32,129 bases of DNA from Streptococcus pseudopneumoniae (GCF_001068775.1 NZ_JWAJ01000060.1:1-32129); one strand, 5' to 3'. Numbered from the stretch's first letter, positions 13,821-24,000 are shown. A program made the numbers and translations. The notes: a model not told the origin generated them from the sequence alone.

Positions 13821-15194
13821 TTATTTTCTAAATCTCCACTGACTATAGATTCCAAAGACAACAATCCAGATAGCTGAGCCAACTGCTCCCATAAAGGTTG
13901 ATTCTTGTAAAAAGAGAGTTCCGAATACAAAGATGAAGAAGAGCATAGTCAGAGGATTTAGCAAGCGATATTGGGGCATGAGATAGCCATCTGCCATAAA
14001 TTCTTTTGACTTGCGATACTTAAGATGGGCCACCATGATTAAGATGTAGATGGCGATATAAACACCTGATGAAGAAGCTGTAATCAAAGCAAAGGCATCT
14101 GATACGCCAGGAAGTACATTGATGAAGGCTGCAAAACCAATCAATACGGCAGAAGCAATGATTGCATTCTGAGGAACGTTGTGGCGTGAGAGTGTGTCTG
14201 CCTTAATAGCTTTCAAGAAACGATTTGGTGAATCATGGGCAATTTGGTACAAATGACGACCTGTTGAGTAAAGGGTTGAATTCAAGGCTGATGCAGCTGA
14301 AGTCAAAACAACAAAGTTAATCAAAGCAGCCGCCCACTTAAGACCAACAAGTTCAAATACCGTTACAAATGGTGAATCTGCTGCAGAAAGCTCACGCCAA
14401 GGAATAATAGACATGATGGCTAAAAGAGCTCCACCATAGAAAAAGATAATTCGCAAGGGAATTTCCTTAACAGCCTTAGGCAAGACTTTTCGAGGGTCCT
14501 TGGTTTCAGATGTGGTAACACCGATAAATTCAATCATCAAGTAGGCAAAGAAAACCATCTGGAAGGCCATGACAAAGTTCATACCACCATTTGGGAAAAG
14601 TGAGAACTGATCACTGATATTGGCAAGACTTGCTGAACCATAAGGCGTTTCAAAGCCAGTCAAAACTAGAAAGACACCTGTCGCAATCATGGCAAGAATG
14701 GCCACAATTTTAATCATAGCAAACCAAAATTCCACCTCACCAAAGATTTTAACAGCAATCAAGTTCACCAAACCGAGTATTGTCAGAAATACAACCTGAA
14801 TCAACCAAGAGGGCCAAGATGGAAACCAAAACTGAACATAGTGAGCAATAGCTGTAATCTCGGCCATTCCGATAAAGACTACTGAAAGCCAGTAAGACCA
14901 GACTGAGAAGTAACCCCATCCCTGGCCAAGATGACGCGTAATAAAGTTGATAAAGGTGTGTTGCTCCGGATCTTGGTACAACATTTCCCCGATAGCGCGC
15001 ATCATAAGATACATGAAGCCACCCGTAATCATATAGACCAAGACGATTGACGGACCTGTCAAACTAATTGAACGGCCAGCTCCTAGAAACAGTCCTGTTC
15101 CAATTGTTCCTGCAATGGCCATAACCTGAACATGGCGATTGGTTAACCCACGTTCCATTTTATTCTTCTTTTTGTGCTTATTTTCTGAATTCAT
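13821..15194 (-). CDS. APC-family amino-acid permease
   Basis: A 457-residue inner-membrane transporter of the amino acid-polyamine-organocation superfamily, with about twelve hydrophobic helices. The N-terminal signature GLTNRHVQVMAIAGTIGTGLFLGAGRSISLTGPS belongs to the proton-coupled amino-acid transporter group that includes CycA (D-Ala/D-Ser/Gly), LysP and AnsP. GEMLYQDPEQHTFINF and IEFIGVTTSETKDPRKVLPKA are also typical. The closest match I can suggest is CycA-like, but substrate cannot be fixed. The start ATG follows AGGAGAC. No clear promoter lies in the 82-bp gap behind greA, which holds a nested hairpin; expression may be by read-through or from a weak promoter there. Confidence 0.88.
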   Translation of the reverse strand: MNSENKHKKKNKMERGLTNRHVQVMAIAGTIGTGLFLGAGRSISLTGPSIVLVYMITGGFMYLMMRAIGEMLYQDPEQHTFINFITRHLGQGWGYFSVWSYWLSVVFIGMAEITAIAHYVQFWFPSWPSWLIQVVFLTILGLVNLIAVKIFGEVEFWFAMIKIVAILAMIATGVFLVLTGFETPYGSASLANISDQFSLFPNGGMNFVMAFQMVFFAYLMIEFIGVTTSETKDPRKVLPKAVKEIPLRIIFFYGGALLAIMSIIPWRELSAADSPFVTVFELVGLKWAAALINFVVLTSAASALNSTLYSTGRHLYQIAHDSPNRFLKAIKADTLSRHNVPQNAIIASAVLIGFAAFINVLPGVSDAFALITASSSGVYIAIYILIMVAHLKYRKSKEFMADGYLMPQYRLLNPLTMLFFIFVFGTLFLQESTFMGAVGSAIWIVVFGIYSQWRFRK

Positions 15195-15220
15195 ATAGTC
15201 TCCTCTAGTTTTTAGAATTA

Positions 15221-15263
15221 AGAAAAGGAGTGATGGGAAGCGCTTTCCCTATATCTACTCCTT
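15221..15263 (-). terminator. Nested hairpin between greA and permease
   Basis: Outer stem AAGGAGT (15225-15231) with ACTCCTT (15257-15263), inner stem GGGAA (15235-15239) with TTCCC (15245-15249). On the minus strand TTTTCTTAATT follows, so it can terminate greA mRNA. The inner GGGAAGCGCTTTCCC also resembles a catabolite-response element core (AAGCGCTTTC), but the outer bases do not fit the cre consensus. Confidence 0.6.
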
Positions 15264-15276
15264 CTTTTCATTCCTA

Positions 15277-15759
15277 TTAAACTGTTTTTTCTACTTTTAA
15301 GATTTTAACATCATAGCTTCCTACAGGTGTTTCAATCGTAGCAGTATCACCTGTTTTCTTACCAATCAAGGCTTGCCCAATTGGGCTTTCATTTGATACT
15401 TTACCTGCAAAGGCATCTGCACCCGCTGATCCCACGATGATATATACTTCTTCGTCGTCTTCACCAATTTCTTGGATGGTTACTGTTTTCCCGATAGCAA
15501 CTTCATCTTGAGCAACTGCATCACTGTTAACAATCTCAGCATAACGGATTTTTGTTTCCAAGCTTGAGATTTGTCCTTCAACAAAAGCCTGCTCGTCTTT
15601 CGCTGCTTCGTATTCACTGTTTTCTGACAAGTCACCATATGAACGAGCAATCTTGATGCGTTCAACAACTTCTGGACGACGAACTAGTTTCAACTCCTCT
15701 AATTCTTTTTCGAGTTTTTCCTTCTCCTCAAGGGTCATAGGGTATGTTTTTTCTGCCAT
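15277..15759 (-). CDS. greA: Transcription elongation factor GreA
   Basis: A 160-residue factor that rescues backtracked RNA polymerase by stimulating transcript cleavage. Residues 1-75 form the antiparallel coiled coil with the catalytic tip acidic residues in the loop [20 protein letters not shown] (Asp and Glu pair). The C-terminal FKBP-like domain contains [16 protein letters not shown] begin at MAEKTYPMT, the family start, rather than at a TTG three codons upstream. It lies downstream of mltG on the same strand, separated by a structured 354-bp spacer, and before the permease. Confidence 0.96.
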   Translation of the reverse strand: MAEKTYPMTLEEKEKLEKELEELKLVRRPEVVERIKIARSYGDLSENSEYEAAKDEQAFVEGQISSLETKIRYAEIVNSDAVAQDEVAIGKTVTIQEIGEDDEEVYIIVGSAGADAFAGKVSNESPIGQALIGKKTGDTATIETPVGSYDVKILKVEKTV

Positions 15760-16113
15760 TTTTCTCAACTTTCTTTTAATTAAATTTATATTTTTATAGG
15801 TAGTAAAGCAAAATTATGTGGTAAACCACATAATTTTACAATGAAGACAAAGTCTTTTTAGAGCTTTCCTTAAATGATTTTAGTCAGTATCAACCTTTTA
15901 AAATCTGTGCCTAAACCTAATGATTCTATCACTTCTAGACTTAGGTTCAAATAAGAGGTAGGTGTTTTACTTTCGTAATTTCCGAACGCCTAAAACTTGT
16001 GAATTTCAGGCGTTTCTGATCATAGCGGAAAGACTGGTGTGACTTGCTATTCCCGTAAAAAGAGAGTTTCTCTTCTACACTCACGGATTTAATAGCAAAT
16101 CTTGTTCTAAGAG
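15760..16113 (-). promoter_or_regulatory. Structured spacer between mltG and greA
   Basis: These 354 bp hold no credible gene. Inverted repeats are visible: AAAATTATGTGGT/ACCACATAATTTT (15810-15822 with 15825-15837, a perfect 13-bp stem with 2-nt loop); AACCTAA/TTAGGTT (15914-15920 with 15941-15947); AACGCCT/AGGCGTT (15985-15991 with 16008-16014); and AAGAGA/TCTCTT (16060-16065 with 16069-16074). The last, followed on the minus strand by TTTTAC, is a short terminator for mltG. A greA promoter is likely between 15770 and 15840 but I cannot assign it cleanly. No known streptococcal repeat (BOX, RUP) is recognised. Confidence 0.5.
16057..16074 (-). terminator. Short terminator behind mltG
   Basis: AAGAGA (16074-16069 on the minus strand), a 3-nt loop and TCTCTT followed by TTTAC, 40 bp after the mltG stop. 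The stem is only 6 bp, so it may leak into greA. Confidence 0.5.
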
Positions 16114-17925
16114 TTAGTTTGAACTACTTGATTGTGTCAATTTACTGTTAACATGCTCTGCAACGTTTCGATCATGTTCTTCTCGTGTCGTTGCAAAGTA
16201 AACCTTGCCATCTTGTACGTTAGCTACAAAGTAGAGATTGTCACTCTTAGTTTGATTGATACTTGCTTCAATTGCATCCAGACTTGGACTGTCTACTGGA
16301 CCAGGCATTAAGCCAAGGTTTGTATAAACATTATATGGTGAATTGATTGTTGTATCAATTGCTGCATCATCTGCCAAGCTAATATTTTGTCCTAGCTTAC
16401 CTTCTGCATAGAGAATAGCAATATTACTCTGAAGTGGCATACCAAGGTTCAAACGATTATAGAAAACTCCAGCGATCAGTTTGCGATCGTCAGTTTTCAA
16501 ACCTTCTTTTTCCACAAGTGATGCAATGGTGAGGAGTTCATTCACTGTCAAGTTCTTTTCTTTGATTGCAGAGTAATGTGCTGACAAGTTTTTGTCCATA
16601 GTTGCCACCATTTCATCAATTAAGCTTTCAATAGTTGTGCTTTCTTTGATAGCATAAGTTGCTGGGAAAAGATAACCTTCTAAACGGTAACGAACACCAC
16701 TTTCTTTAGTTGGTAGACTTCCGAGAAGGGTTGGATACTTAGCAACTAATTGAGAGATGAAGGTTTCATCTTGAACTTTTGCCAAGAAGGCATCAGCAGT
16801 CAAAGGTTCTTTAAACTCTCCTTGAAGCTGACCAACTGTTTGTGCGATTTGATCAATGGTATAACCCTCAGGGATTGTAAGATTTGCAAGTGCAACCTCT
16901 TGAGGTTGAGGAGTTCCACCCTTTTGCAATTCTTTGATGATATCATCTGTACTCATGCTCTTCTGCAAATTATAGTAACCAGATTTCAAATCATTGTAGT
17001 TTTTATACTTAGCATAAAGGCTAAAGATAAAACCGTGTTTTACCAATTCAGATTTTTCTAAGGTGTCACCAATTTGCTGAAGATTGGCCCCATCTGGAAT
17101 CTGAACAGTGACATACTGTTTTGAATTAGCATCAACCGGTTGGAGTGCAGATTCGACATAACGGTAACCGAAGAATCCACCCGCACCTAGTAAAATCAAT
17201 AAAACAAATACTGTTACGAAAAATCCTTTCAAGCGTGATTTTTTCTTTTTCTTGATTGGTTTCACTGATTCTTTACGACTTCTTCTAGGAAGTTCAGGTC
17301 TAGTTTCAACTGGAGCAACTGGTTCTTGACTTGGAGTTTCTTTTGCAAGAACTGTTGGTTTCGGTTGAGGTTTAATATTCTTTCGAGCAGGACTTGGTTT
17401 GGCCTGATTCGTACGATAAGAAACTGGAATCCTTGTCGAATTAGCATTGAACTCTTTCTCTTCTTGAACCGGCTGAGCAGGTACATGAGATTCAACTCGA
17501 TCTACAGTAGGTACTACTGGTTCTGTGGCTACTGCGGATTCTGTAGGTGTAACTTCTGCTGGAACTACAGCTGGTTCTGCAGGTGTAATTTTTTCTGGAG
17601 CCACAGCTGGTTCTGCAGGTGTAACTTTTTCTGGAACTACAGCTGGTTCAACAGGTTCTTCTGATGATAAAGATGGACGTGGTGGAACTGTTGGAGCATT
17701 AGCAAATAGTTCATCCACTAGTGAAACTGAATCTTCCATCAAATCTTCTACAGACGGCTCTTTCACTAATTCATCTGTCTTTGAAAGATTACTGAAATCA
17801 GAGAAAAGCTCATCCTTACCACTCTCGGTAGCGTTAACCTCTTCTTCTCTTTTCAATCTTTCTAAGTCTCGTAAAATTTGTTCTTTAAAACTTAACTTTT
17901 CTTCTTCTCGAGAATTTTCGCTCAA
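16114..17925 (-). CDS. mltG: Endolytic murein transglycosylase MltG
   Basis: A 603-residue membrane-anchored enzyme that cuts nascent glycan strands and works with the elongation machinery. Residues 1-230 are cytoplasmic, acidic then proline-rich, ending in a Lys/Arg block (KKKKKSRLKG). One membrane helix lies at 234-255. Outside are a LysM-like part (about 270-345) and the YceG domain (345-595) with the catalytic Glu in ASLVEKEG (Glu472). Residues 93-140 carry four imperfect 12-residue repeats (EPAVVPEKVTPA type). The start is TTG at 17925, set by AAGGAGG upstream and matching the MSENSREEEKLSFKEQILRDL opening. The homologous pneumococcal protein is somewhat shorter as I recall, mainly in this arm. 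Own promoter. Confidence 0.93.
   Translation of the reverse strand: MSENSREEEKLSFKEQILRDLERLKREEEVNATESGKDELFSDFSNLSKTDELVKEPSVEDLMEDSVSLVDELFANAPTVPPRPSLSSEEPVEPAVVPEKVTPAEPAVAPEKITPAEPAVVPAEVTPTESAVATEPVVPTVDRVESHVPAQPVQEEKEFNANSTRIPVSYRTNQAKPSPARKNIKPQPKPTVLAKETPSQEPVAPVETRPELPRRSRKESVKPIKKKKKSRLKGFFVTVFVLLILLGAGGFFGYRYVESALQPVDANSKQYVTVQIPDGANLQQIGDTLEKSELVKHGFIFSLYAKYKNYNDLKSGYYNLQKSMSTDDIIKELQKGGTPQPQEVALANLTIPEGYTIDQIAQTVGQLQGEFKEPLTADAFLAKVQDETFISQLVAKYPTLLGSLPTKESGVRYRLEGYLFPATYAIKESTTIESLIDEMVATMDKNLSAHYSAIKEKNLTVNELLTIASLVEKEGLKTDDRKLIAGVFYNRLNLGMPLQSNIAILYAEGKLGQNISLADDAAIDTTINSPYNVYTNLGLMPGPVDSPSLDAIEASINQTKSDNLYFVANVQDGKVYFATTREEHDRNVAEHVNSKLTQSSSSN
17506..17649 (-). repeat. 36-bp tandem repeats inside mltG
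   Basis: Four consecutive 36-bp units encode 12-residue repeats: EPAVVPEKVTPA, EPAVAPEKITPA, EPAVVPAEVTPT, ESAVATEPVVPT. The first two differ at few bases. In-frame units of this kind can gain or lose copies without disrupting the gene. They fall in the cytoplasmic arm, away from the catalytic domain. Confidence 0.85.
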
Positions 17926-17956
17926 AGGTATTACCTCCTTGTTGATAATCCATAAT

Positions 17957-17985
17957 ATTATATCTTAAAAACTAAAGAAAAGCAA
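17957..17985 (-). promoter_or_regulatory. mltG promoter
   Basis: TTGCTT (17985-17980), 17 bp, TATAAT (17962-17957). The leader before the TTG start is about 25 nt and carries AAGGAGG. Confidence 0.8.
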
Positions 17986-18006
17986 CCATAGATGCCTTTC
18001 TGATGC

Positions 18007-18501
18007 CTAATTCGTGTTTTCCCAGACCATGTCATACCATTCTTCACCAGCAAAAGTCGACTTGGATTTTCCTTCATTCACAAAACCTTGTTTCTCATAA
18101 TAGCCAATGAGATAGTCATGGCAGGTCAGATTGATTCCCTCACGCTCATGCTCAAGAGCGATCTCTTTTAAGGCGGTCAATAATTTTCGTCCGACACCTA
18201 AAACTTGAGCTTTCTTAGCAATGGATAGACAAGTCACAGAGATATAGCCACCTTTTTGATGGCTATAATCTTTAATGTCTTCTGTAAAGGACTGGTCTTG
18301 TAAATAACGATGAGGGACTACTGGTCCTTCAATATAACCGAGTATCTCCCCCTCTTTTTCAGCCACTAGAAAGCTCGTTTTTATTTCCTTTAAATGTGCT
18401 TCAAAGACAGATCGAGGTATGGCTTCTTCAATTGAAAAGTTCTCTAGTTCAATTTCAAAGATGCGATCTAAATCTGTCAATCTCGCTGGTCTAATAATCA
18501 T
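18007..18501 (-). CDS. GNAT acetyltransferase, second of a tandem pair
   Basis: A 164-residue N-acetyltransferase. The acetyl-CoA motif is LSIAKKAQVLGVGRKLLTALKEIA, followed by NLTCHDYLIGYYEKQGFVNEG, the C-terminal half of the fold. I begin at MIIRPARLTDL: its ATG follows GGAGGAAAT and overlaps the stop of the upstream GNAT by 4 bases (ATGA), so a longer start is unlikely. The sequence resembles the arylalkylamine-type or RimI-like groups. Substrate unknown. It is last in the operon that begins at 20964 with the murC upstream gene. Confidence 0.85.
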   Translation of the reverse strand: MIIRPARLTDLDRIFEIELENFSIEEAIPRSVFEAHLKEIKTSFLVAEKEGEILGYIEGPVVPHRYLQDQSFTEDIKDYSHQKGGYISVTCLSIAKKAQVLGVGRKLLTALKEIALEHEREGINLTCHDYLIGYYEKQGFVNEGKSKSTFAGEEWYDMVWENTN

Positions 18502-19013
18502 ATTTCCTCCTGATAATAGGGATTCTGCCAATGCAGAAGAAAGGCAACTTCACTGCCCCTTTCTCCATCTACGATCCCCTGTTCTACAAATCCATTCATT
18601 TCAAAGTAGGCCAGCAACTCATCCTCACAAAGCAGATAAATACCTGGTCTATCTTGCTGACGGGTAACTTCCTTCAAAGCTGCTAGCAACAAAGTTCCAA
18701 AACCTTGCCCTTGGTAATCTGGATGAACAGCTAAATCTTCAAGGATGATTGAGTTCTCATTAATGAATTCCTCACCTCCAATATCAAGCATCCATTTTCT
18801 TAAAGAGGGAATAGGAAGTGGAGCTGCAGTAATATAAGCAATCCCTTGATCATCCAGGCTAGCTAAGAGAAACGTACCCGCATGGTTGCGGATACGTTCT
18901 TCTATTATTTCTCTATTCAATATTTCTAGGGAGTTTGAAATACTTTCTTGTATCAAGCAAATCTGATTTATATCTGATTGCTGAACTTCCCTTATTTTAA
19001 TTGGAAATTCCAT
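18498..19013 (-). CDS. GNAT acetyltransferase, first of a tandem pair
   Basis: A 171-residue N-acetyltransferase with acetyl-CoA motif LAVHPDYQGQGFGTLLLAALKEVT and a C-terminal LLCEDELLAYFEMNGFVEQG. Its layout parallels that of the next gene (similar length, DE/DY-L-xxYFE/YYEKxGFV ending), suggesting an old duplication, although identity is low. It begins 8 bp after murC and ends inside the next start codon, so it is cotranscribed with murC. The link to a cell-wall ligase is suggestive of a role in precursor or protein modification but nothing in the sequence proves it. Confidence 0.85.
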   Translation of the reverse strand: MEFPIKIREVQQSDINQICLIQESISNSLEILNREIIEERIRNHAGTFLLASLDDQGIAYITAAPLPIPSLRKWMLDIGGEEFINENSIILEDLAVHPDYQGQGFGTLLLAALKEVTRQQDRPGIYLLCEDELLAYFEMNGFVEQGIVDGERGSEVAFLLHWQNPYYQEEI

Positions 19014-19021
19014 GTTCTTCC

Positions 19022-20356
19022 TTACTGAACATTGCTTGTCAAATTAGACAAGAGACGTTCGAATGAATATTCATACGTTTGGATGTCGCCAGCTCCCATG
19101 AAGACATAGACAGCATTGTCATGGTCTAGGAGTGGAGAAACATTTTCAACTGTGATTACTTGATTTTTCTTATTAATCTTACTTGCAAGATCTTCAACCT
19201 TGACATCACCATTGTCTACTTCGCGAGCTGAACCGTAGATTTGCGCTAGGTAAACGGCATCAGCCTGATTCAAGGCTTGAGCAAAGTCATCCAACAAGGC
19301 GATTGTACGAGTAAAAGTATGCGGTTGGAAGATAGCCACGATTTCCTTGCTTGGGTATTTTTGACGTGCAGCATCAAGAGTCGCTACGATTTCAGTTGGA
19401 TGGTGAGCAAAATCATCGATGATAACAGTGTCATTGACAATCTTTTCTGTAAAGCGACGTTTCACTCCACCAAAAGTCTTCAAGTGTTCACGTACTAAAT
19501 TCAAGTCAAAGCCAGCAGTATAAAGCAAACCAATCACTGCTGTGGCATTCATGATGTTGTGGCGACCGAAAGTTGGAATGTGGAATTGGCCCAACTCTTG
19601 ACCACGGAAGTGAACGGTAAAGGTTGAACCTGTAGTAGAACGAAGTAAGTCGCTTGCTACAAAATCATTGTTGTCTGCTTCAAAACCGTAATAATAGATT
19701 GGGGCATTTGCTGTAATCTTACGCAACTCAGCATCTTCACCATAGACAAACAAACCTTTGGTAATTTGTTTGGCATAATCATTGAAGGCGTTGAAGACGT
19801 CCTCTAAGCTTGTGAAGTAGTCTGGGTGGTCAAAGTCAATGTTCGTAATAATAGAATATTCTGGGTGATATGGCATGAAATGGCGCTCATACTCGTCTGA
19901 TTCAAAGACAAAATACTTGGCATTTTCAGATCCACGACCTGTACCATCTCCGATCAAGTAACTTGTATCAGTGATGTGTGACAAGACGTGAGAAAGCATC
20001 CCAGTTGTTGAAGTCTTACCGTGGGCTCCAGCAACTCCCATGCTGATAAAATCACGCATAAAGCTACCGAGAAACTCATGATAACGTTTATAGCTCAAGC
20101 CCTGTTGATCCGCATAGGCAATTTCCACGTTATTATCTGGACGGAAGGCATTCCCAGCGATAATATCCATATCCCCTTGCAAATTCTTTTCATCAAAAGG
20201 TAAGATTGTAATTCCTGCTTGCTCTAGTCCACGTTGGGTAAAGTAGTACTTCTCAACATCAGAACCTTGAACCTTGTGCCCCATTTGATGCAACATCAAA
20301 GCCAAGGCACTCATACCTGATCCTTTGATTCCGATAAAATGATAAGTTTTTGCCAT
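19022..20356 (-). CDS. murC: UDP-N-acetylmuramate-L-alanine ligase
   Basis: A 444-residue cytoplasmic Mur ligase that adds the first L-alanine to UDP-MurNAc. The N-terminal Rossmann domain begins [14 protein letters not shown] (6-19). The ATP loop is [12 protein letters not shown] (107-118). The central [10 protein letters not shown], the [10 protein letters not shown] metal/carbamate region and the C-terminal [10 protein letters not shown] and FQPHTFTRT are MurC-specific. The start ATG follows GAGGGGAAG. It sits between a charged orphan gene (12 bp upstream) and two GNAT genes, all on one predicted transcript from the promoter at 20987-21014. Confidence 0.97.
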   Translation of the reverse strand: MAKTYHFIGIKGSGMSALALMLHQMGHKVQGSDVEKYYFTQRGLEQAGITILPFDEKNLQGDMDIIAGNAFRPDNNVEIAYADQQGLSYKRYHEFLGSFMRDFISMGVAGAHGKTSTTGMLSHVLSHITDTSYLIGDGTGRGSENAKYFVFESDEYERHFMPYHPEYSIITNIDFDHPDYFTSLEDVFNAFNDYAKQITKGLFVYGEDAELRKITANAPIYYYGFEADNNDFVASDLLRSTTGSTFTVHFRGQELGQFHIPTFGRHNIMNATAVIGLLYTAGFDLNLVREHLKTFGGVKRRFTEKIVNDTVIIDDFAHHPTEIVATLDAARQKYPSKEIVAIFQPHTFTRTIALLDDFAQALNQADAVYLAQIYGSAREVDNGDVKVEDLASKINKKNQVITVENVSPLLDHDNAVYVFMGAGDIQTYEYSFERLLSNLTSNVQ

Positions 20357-20367
20357 TTTCTTCCCCT

Positions 20368-20964
20368 CTATTCACTCATTCTAGTCAAGTTGAGCTCTTG
20401 GGCTACTTGACGCTCTTGTTCTTTTTGTTTACTTTTTTTGTTATAAATTTGACTTTTCTTTAAAAAGTCATAGTTGTTTTTCTTAGGATGAGACTTTTCG
20501 CTATTTGGCAAAGGACTATCCACTTGAGAAACTGTTTCTGCCAAAATATAGTGAGATTGACCTAACTTCTGACTATATTTCGCAAATTCTCCTGGATTTT
20601 CTTTTTGAAAAGGTGCTGTCGGTTGATTTGCTGGACGCACCTGGCTTGTTTTCGTTTGACGTCTCGTATGGCTCACATCCTGAGTCAAATATCGAGCCGA
20701 ACGCTTCTTTTTCAAATCCGCACGAGCTTCTTCACGCGCTAGTTCAGCATAGGATTTTTCTTTTTTCTCAATCGGTTTTACAAGAGGCTTGGCTTTCTCT
20801 TGCTTTTTTTCTTCAGTGATTGGAGACCATTCCAAGTAGTTTTTATCTTGATAATCACCTTTGATATTACTGATGAAATCAGACTCATCGTAGAGATTCA
20901 TAACTGGCATTTCTGTCAACATGACTTCATCATCTGCCACTATTGGAAATCGTTTTTGTGTCAT
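20368..20964 (-). CDS. Charged cytoplasmic protein of unknown function upstream of murC
   Basis: A 198-residue, hydrophilic protein without membrane helix or signal peptide. The first 50 residues are acidic with aromatic residues ([25 protein letters not shown]). The middle, 52-130, is Lys/Glu/Arg-rich and likely helical or coiled coil ([49 protein letters not shown]). The rest is polar and low-complexity. I recognise no domain. It is the first gene of the murC operon, with its own promoter and GAAAGGAA Shine-Dalgarno. A similar protein precedes murC in pneumococcus as I recall. A scaffolding or regulatory role in cell-wall synthesis is conceivable but unproven. Confidence 0.75.
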   Translation of the reverse strand: MTQKRFPIVADDEVMLTEMPVMNLYDESDFISNIKGDYQDKNYLEWSPITEEKKQEKAKPLVKPIEKKEKSYAELAREEARADLKKKRSARYLTQDVSHTRRQTKTSQVRPANQPTAPFQKENPGEFAKYSQKLGQSHYILAETVSQVDSPLPNSEKSHPKKNNYDFLKKSQIYNKKSKQKEQERQVAQELNLTRMSE

Positions 20965-20986
20965 ATTTATTTCCTTTCAATACTCC

Positions 20987-21014
20987 ATTATAGCGTAATG
21001 TCTTGATTTTTCAA
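20987..21014 (-). promoter_or_regulatory. Promoter of the murC operon
   Basis: TTGAAA (21014-21009), 16 bp, TATAAT (20992-20987). The -35 falls in a CTTGA/TCAAG hairpin at 21002-21015, which could also be a weak terminator of the SNF2 gene that ends at 21023. Confidence 0.75.
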
Positions 21015-21022
21015 GTATAGGC

Positions 21023-24000
21023 TCATGAAATCCCTAAAATTTCTCGTATTTCAGCTAGACTCAGACTTCCTCGAGACTCTGTTCCATCCAAGATTTCAGA
21101 AACAAGATTTTTCTTTTTCTCTTGTAATTCTTGAATCTTTTCTTCAATTGTACCTCGAGTCACAAGGCGATAAACTTCAACAGCCTGCTCTTGCCCCATA
21201 CGATGAGCTCGACCGATAGCCTGAGATTCAACTGCAGGATTCCACCATAAGTCTACTAGAATGACCGTATCCGCACCAGTGAGATTGAGTCCAACTCCAC
21301 CAGCCTTTAGAGAAATCAAGAATACATCGCGCTCTCCTTGGTTAAAAGCCTTAGTCATTTCCTGACGTTCTTGAGAAGGAGTTGATCCCGTAATTTTAAA
21401 GGAAGTCAAGCCTAAGTCAGGTAGCTCTTGCTCAATCCGATCCAACATGCCTCTAAATTGTGAGAAGATAAGTACACGGTGTCCACCTTCAGCAATCTGA
21501 ACCAGCAAATCTCGTAAACTATCCAGCTTCCCGCTCTCTCCTTGGTAGTCCTCCATAAAGAGCGCAGGTGTATCACAAATCTGACGCAAACGCATGAGAC
21601 CAGTCAAAATTTCGACGCGATTTCGTTGAAATTCCCAATCGCTTACCTGTTCCAGACGCTCCTGCATCTGTTGCAGCTGAGCAAGATAGATAGCTTTTTG
21701 TTGATCCTCCAGTTCATTCTTATAGACGACTTCAATCAAGTCAGGCAACTCTGTCAAAACCTCTTCTTTCTTGCGTCTCATGACAAAGGGTTTGATAAAT
21801 TGAGCCACTCTCTCAGTTGATAGTTTCATAAACTCCTTCTTAGCAGGTAAGAGGCCTGGTAAGACAATCTGAAAAATCGACCAGAGTTCTCCCAGATGGT
21901 TTTCAATCGGTGTTCCTGATAGTGCAAAGACAGATGGAACCACAAATCGTCGCAAACTTTGCGCAATCTTGGTCTGTGCATTTTTCATGACCTGAGCTTC
22001 GTCTAAAAAGAGAAAATCGAAAGATAAATCTCGATAAATTTCACTATCTTGACGGAAAGTGGCATAGCTTGTCACATAAATCTGATGATTTTCTGCCAAA
22101 ATCGACTCTCGATGAGATTTCAAGCCATGCACCACTACAACATCCAAATCTGGAGCAAACTTTTGAAATTCATCGGCCCAGTTATAGATTAAGCCAGACG
22201 GAGCAAGGATTAAAACACTAGTATCCGCTTGAGCCTGACTGCTTAAAAAGGCAATGGTTTGCAAGGTCTTCCCAAGACCCATATCATCTGCTAAAATACC
22301 GCCAAAGCCATAATGATGGAGCATCTGCAACCACTGAATTCCCCTTTTCTGATAATCCCTTAGTTCTGCTTGAATATTCAGCTCTTTCATCGGAAAATCT
22401 TCTGGATGTGTCAAATCATGGGCCAAATGGCGAAATTCTTCAGTGAAAAAAATTTGATCCTGATCCTCAAATAGACGAGATAGGGTATAAGCTAGGGATT
22501 TACGAGCTCTAAAGGCTCCATCTTGTAGCTCCTCTATCCCTAACTCTTCTAAATCCTGACGGATACGTTTGGTCTGATCATCGAAATAGTAAACCTGATT
22601 TGAGGAACTGATATAATAATCCTGCTTCTCAACTAGCGCTTTCATCGCTCGATCGATTTCTTCTTGATCGATATCCCAAAAATCAAATTGAATTTCTAAA
22701 AGGCTCCCCTTGGAGGAGATATGTACTTGAGGCTTCTGAACCTGATAGAGTTCTTGCAAGCTCTCGGAAATCCTTAATTCTCCAAGTGCTTCAAAAGCTG
22801 GTAAAACTTCCTGAAAGAATGTATGGACTGCATCAGCTTTCAAACTTTGACGCCATGAACGAAAATCTGCTTCAAATCCAGCAGATAGGGCCAACTGAAA
22901 GATTTGCTTCTCCAGTTGAATATCACTAGCAAAAGGAAGACTTTCTAGTTCCTCACGATTCGTTACTAAGCAAGCTTCATATTGAAACTGCATATCCAAG
23001 CGAATAGAACCATCCTCTTCTCGTTCCATGTAGAAAGAAGGACGGAAAGACTGGATTCGAAGCCCATCAGGAGCCTCTACCTTTCCTACGTTTTTAAATT
23101 GGGACAAAGTCGAAGCTAGGAGATCTCGATCACTGGTATCAAATTGTAAAATCTTTCTACCACTTTTATCGACAGGTACTTTTTTTAATTTTTCTAAAAG
23201 GCTAGCTTGCTCTTTAGACAGAAGATAAAATGTACCTTTAGTAAATAGCACTTGTCCCTTATAAAATGAATTCATCCCTACCTGTTGAAATATTTCCATC
23301 TCATAATAGTTAGATTTTTCTTCAATTACAAAAGAAAACAAACCTGCTTGACCATCAAAATCTTGAAAGACAAGATGAGGATAGCTTGAAATTTGATGGT
23401 CAAATTGAAATTCATCTAAGTCCATCAGCAGACTGACACCCTGTTCAAAAAAGGATAGAGGAAAATAGAGGTGACGACCTTGATTCTGGAAAAAGAGGGC
23501 ATTTTCAGACTCATCTTCTACAATTCCCTGAAGAAAATTTAAGACAAACTGGCTAGTCTCATCAAACTGACTAAGCTTCAAGGAGGCTTCATATAGCTTA
23601 CCAATCATGTAAGGTTTACTATTTTCTAGAACCTTCAGGAAGAGAGGAATATCTCGGATTACATAAAACTTATGAGTCTGGATAAGACCAATCCTCAAAG
23701 TCCAAATAATACGATTGGTTCCAGCTTCAACTTGCCCCTGAGCGGCTAGCTGATAGATTTTAGGCGAGTTAGTAGCTTGTATGCTCTCTAGGAAACGTCC
23801 CCCAAAGGTCACTTGGGTTTCGACTTCCTCCTTCTTTTCCTGCCCATTTTCTAGTTTCTGTAAAAGTTCTTGACCCAAATGATCATTTTTCAGGTAATGT
23901 TCTAGCGCTGCCAAATGCACACAAAACCCTCTTTTTTGGAAAAAATCACAAGCACAAAAAACCAAATCATCATCCAGGCTATAGCGAATTTCTTCATCTG

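Noticed and set aside
17506-17649. CRISPR-like array
   Set aside because: The units are contiguous, in frame with mltG and lack spacers.
17525-17968. Ser/Thr/Gly-rich plus-strand frame opposite the mltG repeats
   Set aside because: It is the mirror of the repeat-rich mltG codons; mltG has the family match, start site and promoter.
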